From NCBI GenBank assembly GCA_035630195.1, contig DASQLD010000687.1, positions 1-10,689 on the forward strand: a stretch of 10,689 bases of DNA, written 5' to 3'. Below, piece by piece: positions 7,588 through 10,689 of the stretch. Below the pieces are notes generated by a model. That model was not told the origin of the DNA, ran no database searches, and worked only from the letters and a program-made list of their open reading frames with translations. Source of the DNA: DASQDN01 sp035630195 (GTDB lineage Bacteria > Acidobacteriota > Terriglobia > Bryobacterales > Bryobacteraceae). The translations under genes and the position numbers were made by a program. Position 1 is the first letter of the stretch. Every line of letters begins with the position of its first letter.

Positions 7588-10335
7588 ATCGACAAACGCG
7601 AACTCGTTCGTCTCGAGTAACACTTGCGCGTAGCGCGCCCAAACAGATAGCGGCTTCGACGCCGGACCAGCGAAATCATCCTTGGCGTTCCACGTCTGAG
7701 AACCGACTTTTATGACCGGCGCCCAGCCGAATCCATCATTTTCAGGATCCTGCCGCGCATCGACAATGAAATCGATAGTGTCGCCCTTCTCCACCGCGAT
7801 TCCATTGAGTTTCGTTTCCGCGCTTGAGCCGTTGACCGACCACGACGCTAATTCACCGTGCCGGCTGGAAACGACGCGTCCACGAACACCGTCGCCATAC
7901 GGCACGGCCGGTTGCCCATGCCGGAGTGTACCTTCAATGTTCAGTTTGCCGCTCACCGGACTGACCCAACGCCGTACGACGGCCTCCTCTGGTCGCTCAC
8001 CCGGCTCGCCGCCCGTTGCTCGTAAAAACGATGTTGCATGCTGCGATGCTTGCCACCGGTCGGAAAGATAAAGAGAAAACGGCGAGAAGGATTCAGGACC
8101 GTGCCCGTAGTGCCAGGGCGAAACTGCAGGATCCTTATCTTCCGCATCGGACTTCTGCGAAACGAACTTCAACGCCGCGGCGAGTTCCCAATCTTTCGGC
8201 GGCCGGCTGAAGACAAACTGATACATCTTCCGAACACGGTCGGCTGCGTCAGTCGCTTCCGATCGTTCGACAAGATACTGCGCCTGTTCGGCGACAAACG
8301 GGCTGTTCAGAAAGAAGAGGGCCTGCTGAGGCACGGTCGTGACGAATCGCATCGGGGCATGCTGGTCAGGTGATGCGAAATCGAAAGCGTTGAGTACCGC
8401 CGGAACGCGTCCTCGTTCGATGAATCCATACATCGACCGTCTCGGTATCGACGGCTGAGCGGTGAGCGGGAAGGGAACACCTCCCGAGGTCAAGTCGAGG
8501 CGTCCTGCTACGGCGAGCATCGAATCACGCAGGCTCTCAATCTCGAGCCTGCGGCGATTCATTCGCCACAATAGCTGGTTATCAGGATCGATCTTCCGCG
8601 CCGCTTCATTATCTGCGCTCGATTGCCGGTAAGCAGCCGACATCATTATCATGCGATGCAGCTTCTTCAGTGACCATCCAGATTCAACGAACTTCACAGC
8701 GAGATAGTCGAGTAATTCGGGATGTGTCGGAGGATCGCCGCGCAGGCCGAAGTCACTCGGAGTACGAACCAGCCCCGAGCCGAAGTGATGCATCCAGACG
8801 CGGTTCACAATCGTCCGCGCCGTCAGGGGATTTTCAGGATCGACGATCGCTCTAGCCAGATCCAGCCGCCCGCTTCCATCATGAAACACCTTGTCATCCC
8901 CGCCTCCCAGGCACGATAAGAAATGCGGCGGCGTCAGTGGGCCCGGGTTATTGGGATTGCCTCGAATGAAGACATGTCCTGGCGTTGGATTAGGCACGTC
9001 TTCAACAGCCATAGCCCGCGGCGGCGCTCCGTCGTAAGCCGATCGCGCGAGCATGGTGTTGTATCGAACACGGATGGACCGCGTGTTGTTGCTGTCACCC
9101 TCCGTAAAAATCTTCTCGAATTCTTCGAGCGGAACATCGGCGGGCGAAGCGACTCCGGCTCGATAGCGATTCAGCACGTGCAGATTCAACTGCCGCTCGC
9201 GCACCAACTCTTCGATTTCGGGATTACTCTTGCCTTCGGCATCCTTGGTTGCGCGGATATATTCGTCCTTCTGCGTCTTGAAGAATGCAACCATCTCGGC
9301 ATGCCGCCGCGTCCTGTAATCGCGGTCTGCCTGCCTGATGCGCTCGAGCCGCTCTTGATACTGACTCTGCTTGGGCGAGTTACTTCGTTCAGTGGCTAGT
9401 AACGGTAGATCTTTCGGCTGTCTGATATTAGAAAAGATCGAATACAGCGAGTAGTAATCCTTCGTCGGAATCGGATCGTACTTATGATCGTGGCAACGCG
9501 CGCACGCGACTGTGAAGCCCATCATTCCGCGCGTAACGGCATCTATGCGATCGTCCACTGTCTCGGGGTAGCTGTTCGGAAACTCACGTCCGAGACTCAA
9601 AAAACCGAGCGCCGCAAGATGCCGCCGTTCCACGTTGGGAAGCCGATCTGCTGCAAGTTGATAAAGAAGAAACTTGTCGTACGGAAGATCTTCATTCAGC
9701 GCCTGAACCACCCAGTCGCGATAAGTGTAGGACCACGGATATCGTTGACCCGCATTGACAGAATCGTTCACAGAATCCGAGTAGCGGGCGACATCCAGCC
9801 AGTGCCGAGCCCAACGCTCGCCATATCGTGGCGAGGCTAGCAACCGGTCGACATACTTCTCATAGCTCGCGGTTTCAAGGTCCTCAGAAGTTGGTGGGAG
9901 TCCGGTCAAACCATATGCAGCGCGTCGGATGAGCGTCCGCTTGTCGGCTTCCGCCGCCATTGCAAGTCCCTTGGCCTTTAACCGATCCGCGATGAATTCG
10001 TCGATGCTGCCATTAGTCGCTCGAGGCTTCTGTAAGGACCAAAGCTCCTGCTTATTATCCGGAAGAGGCGCCCCGTCCGCGATCCAACGTTCAAAGTCCG
10101 CGACGATCTCCGGCGCCAGTGGTTTACCCGGTGGCATCTTGCGCAGAGCAGCCGGAAGCAGCGGAACAGCGCGGCGCAACCCCACGGCGGAATCGAGAAG
10201 TAACCCGGCTTTTGGAACAGGAACAGCAGAACTATGACACGCGTAGCACTGCGCTGCCAGAACCGGCCGGATTTTCTTCTCGAAATGCTCCCCGCCAGCA
10301 AAGAACAGCGCGGCAACACCGATCTGAATAAGCAT
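7585..10335 (-). CDS. Planctomycete cytochrome c (PSCyt1)/DUF1549 (PSCyt2)/DUF1553 (PSD1) protein
   Basis: The protein has 916 residues from the ATG at 10335; a TTG at 10338 is the only other upstream start, since a stop lies at 10345-10347. A short hydrophobic segment (LIQIGVAALFFAGG) probably acts as a signal peptide, but it has no positive charge in front. Residues about 20-92 are a PSCyt1 c-type haem domain, with CYACH at 30-34 and KMPPG near 67-71, which may supply the axial Met. Residues about 110-305 are PSCyt2/DUF1549 (YGERWARHWLDVARYSD; second CxxCH, CARCHDHKYDP, from 278). A charged helical region (about 320-395) follows. PSD1/DUF1553 spans about 485-735 (NPLTARTIVNRVWMHHFG, TVPQQALFFLNSPFV) and is completed by the C-terminal ARYAQVLLETNEFAFVD. 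Residues about 740-888 are an inserted, beta-rich segment (RRWVSPVSGKLNIEG, GDTIDFIVD, FGWAPVIKV). The family is thought to be secreted and haem-binding, with unknown reaction. It is co-transcribed with the DUF1501 gene downstream. Confidence 0.93.
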   Translation of the reverse strand: MLIQIGVAALFFAGGEHFEKKIRPVLAAQCYACHSSAVPVPKAGLLLDSAVGLRRAVPLLPAALRKMPPGKPLAPEIVADFERWIADGAPLPDNKQELWSLQKPRATNGSIDEFIADRLKAKGLAMAAEADKRTLIRRAAYGLTGLPPTSEDLETASYEKYVDRLLASPRYGERWARHWLDVARYSDSVNDSVNAGQRYPWSYTYRDWVVQALNEDLPYDKFLLYQLAADRLPNVERRHLAALGFLSLGREFPNSYPETVDDRIDAVTRGMMGFTVACARCHDHKYDPIPTKDYYSLYSIFSNIRQPKDLPLLATERSNSPKQSQYQERLERIRQADRDYRTRRHAEMVAFFKTQKDEYIRATKDAEGKSNPEIEELVRERQLNLHVLNRYRAGVASPADVPLEEFEKIFTEGDSNNTRSIRVRYNTMLARSAYDGAPPRAMAVEDVPNPTPGHVFIRGNPNNPGPLTPPHFLSCLGGGDDKVFHDGSGRLDLARAIVDPENPLTARTIVNRVWMHHFGSGLVRTPSDFGLRGDPPTHPELLDYLAVKFVESGWSLKKLHRMIMMSAAYRQSSADNEAARKIDPDNQLLWRMNRRRLEIESLRDSMLAVAGRLDLTSGGVPFPLTAQPSIPRRSMYGFIERGRVPAVLNAFDFASPDQHAPMRFVTTVPQQALFFLNSPFVAEQAQYLVERSEATDAADRVRKMYQFVFSRPPKDWELAAALKFVSQKSDAEDKDPAVSPWHYGHGPESFSPFSLYLSDRWQASQHATSFLRATGGEPGERPEEAVVRRWVSPVSGKLNIEGTLRHGQPAVPYGDGVRGRVVSSRHGELASWSVNGSSAETKLNGIAVEKGDTIDFIVDARQDPENDGFGWAPVIKVGSQTWNAKDDFAGPASKPLSVWARYAQVLLETNEFAFVD

Positions 10336-10381
10336 CAAAGACGATTACATCAGATCCACCGTGATCCGTGGGGATTTAGCC

Positions 10382-10689
10382 TCAGAACGTAAAAGACACA
10401 AGGAACTCCACCTGGTTCCGGACAGTACCCGCGTCCATAAACCAGAGTCGGGAATCCGCCGCCCACCGTGTGTACCGTAGCACCGGAGCGATTCGAAGGG
10501 CTTTGTAGTCGGCATCAATCCCGCCGCCGGCCGTGAAACCATAACGCGACGGAGTGTAGCCATTCAGATTGCCGGATAGACGAAACGAAGGACCGGCCTC
10601 CACCAACGGGCGAATGGTCGACTCAGGACGGAAGCGATACTTGCCAAGCACGGGAATTTGCCATGTCAAAACTGTGAACTCGAAGCGCG
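10382..10689 (-). CDS. Outer-membrane beta-barrel protein, C-terminal part (cut by window edge)
   Basis: The minus-strand frame is open from the right edge at 10689 to a TGA at 10382, giving 102 codons. The internal TTG at 10669 is not taken as the start because coding character continues upstream of it (RFEFTV then LTWQIPVLGKYRF). The segments IRPLVEAGPSFR and YGFTAGGGIDADYKALRIAPVLRY are alternating, amphipathic beta strands of a small outer-membrane barrel. The protein ends VEFLVSFTF, with the terminal Phe typical of BAM substrates. Similar porin-like or OmpA-barrel-like proteins are common in Acidobacteria. The N-terminal strands and signal peptide lie outside the window. Its stop is 46 nt before the PSD1 start with no terminator-like hairpin between, so co-transcription with PSD1 and DUF1501 is possible. 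Confidence 0.8.
   Translation of the reverse strand, partial: RFEFTVLTWQIPVLGKYRFRPESTIRPLVEAGPSFRLSGNLNGYTPSRYGFTAGGGIDADYKALRIAPVLRYTRWAADSRLWFMDAGTVRNQVEFLVSFTF

Noticed and set aside
8923..9399. Plus-strand 158-codon frame opposite the PSD1 gene
   Set aside because: It lies antisense to a strongly supported PSD1 coding frame and shows no domain or start signal of its own.
10345..10563. Minus-strand 72-codon frame just upstream of the PSD1 gene
   Set aside because: It overlaps the beta-barrel gene in another frame, lacks motifs, and its product is rich in Arg and Ser. The barrel frame has clear beta-strand character and a terminal Phe.
1..10689. CRISPR array, tRNA/rRNA genes, insertion sequences or a defence system
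   Set aside because: No spaced direct repeats, cloverleaf, rRNA-like sequence, transposase or nuclease/effector motif was seen on either strand. All strong coding regions belong to envelope protein families.

Overview
The window looks like chromosomal DNA of an Acidobacteriota bacterium, most likely of the Bryobacterales/Solibacter type. This is inferred from gene content: two long outer-membrane proteins of the carboxypeptidase-regulatory-like/TonB-receptor ('Oar-like') family, which that phylum carries in many copies, plus a tandem 'planctomycete cytochrome c/PSD1' gene and DUF1501 gene, a pair typical of Planctomycetes, Verrucomicrobia and Solibacter-like Acidobacteria. No rRNA, tRNA, transposase, integrase, phage gene or CRISPR array was seen.

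Layout. Positions 1-1829 (minus strand) hold the first 609 codons of an Oar-like receptor. It starts at a GTG behind a clear Shine-Dalgarno and runs off the left edge. Positions 1830-2680 are a long divergent intergenic region. It contains a sigma70-like promoter on each strand, a roughly 200-nt leader with two hairpins in front of the left receptor, and about 530 bp between the promoters with no convincing gene. Positions 2681-6151 (plus strand) hold a complete 1156-residue Oar-like receptor. It converges tail to tail, with a 14-bp gap, on a minus-strand cluster covering 6166-10689. In transcription order the cluster is: the C-terminal end of a small outer-membrane beta-barrel protein (cut by the right edge), a 916-residue PSCyt1-PSCyt2-PSD1 secreted cytochrome-like protein, and a Tat-exported DUF1501 protein whose Shine-Dalgarno overlaps the stop codon of the cytochrome gene.

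How the parts may work together. All five genes encode exported or outer-membrane proteins. The two receptors probably sit in the outer membrane and take up or bind large substrates. The PSD1/DUF1501 pair is a conserved two-gene unit of unknown biochemistry; the DUF1501 protein resembles the alkaline phosphatase/sulfatase fold and the partner has two c-type haem motifs. A joint role in breaking down or importing a complex extracellular substrate is reasonable, but it is inference from families and context. The content is mostly ordinary for this lineage. The least explained parts are the structured leader and the inter-promoter stretch in 1830-2680, and the beta-sandwich-like insertion inside the PSD1 protein.
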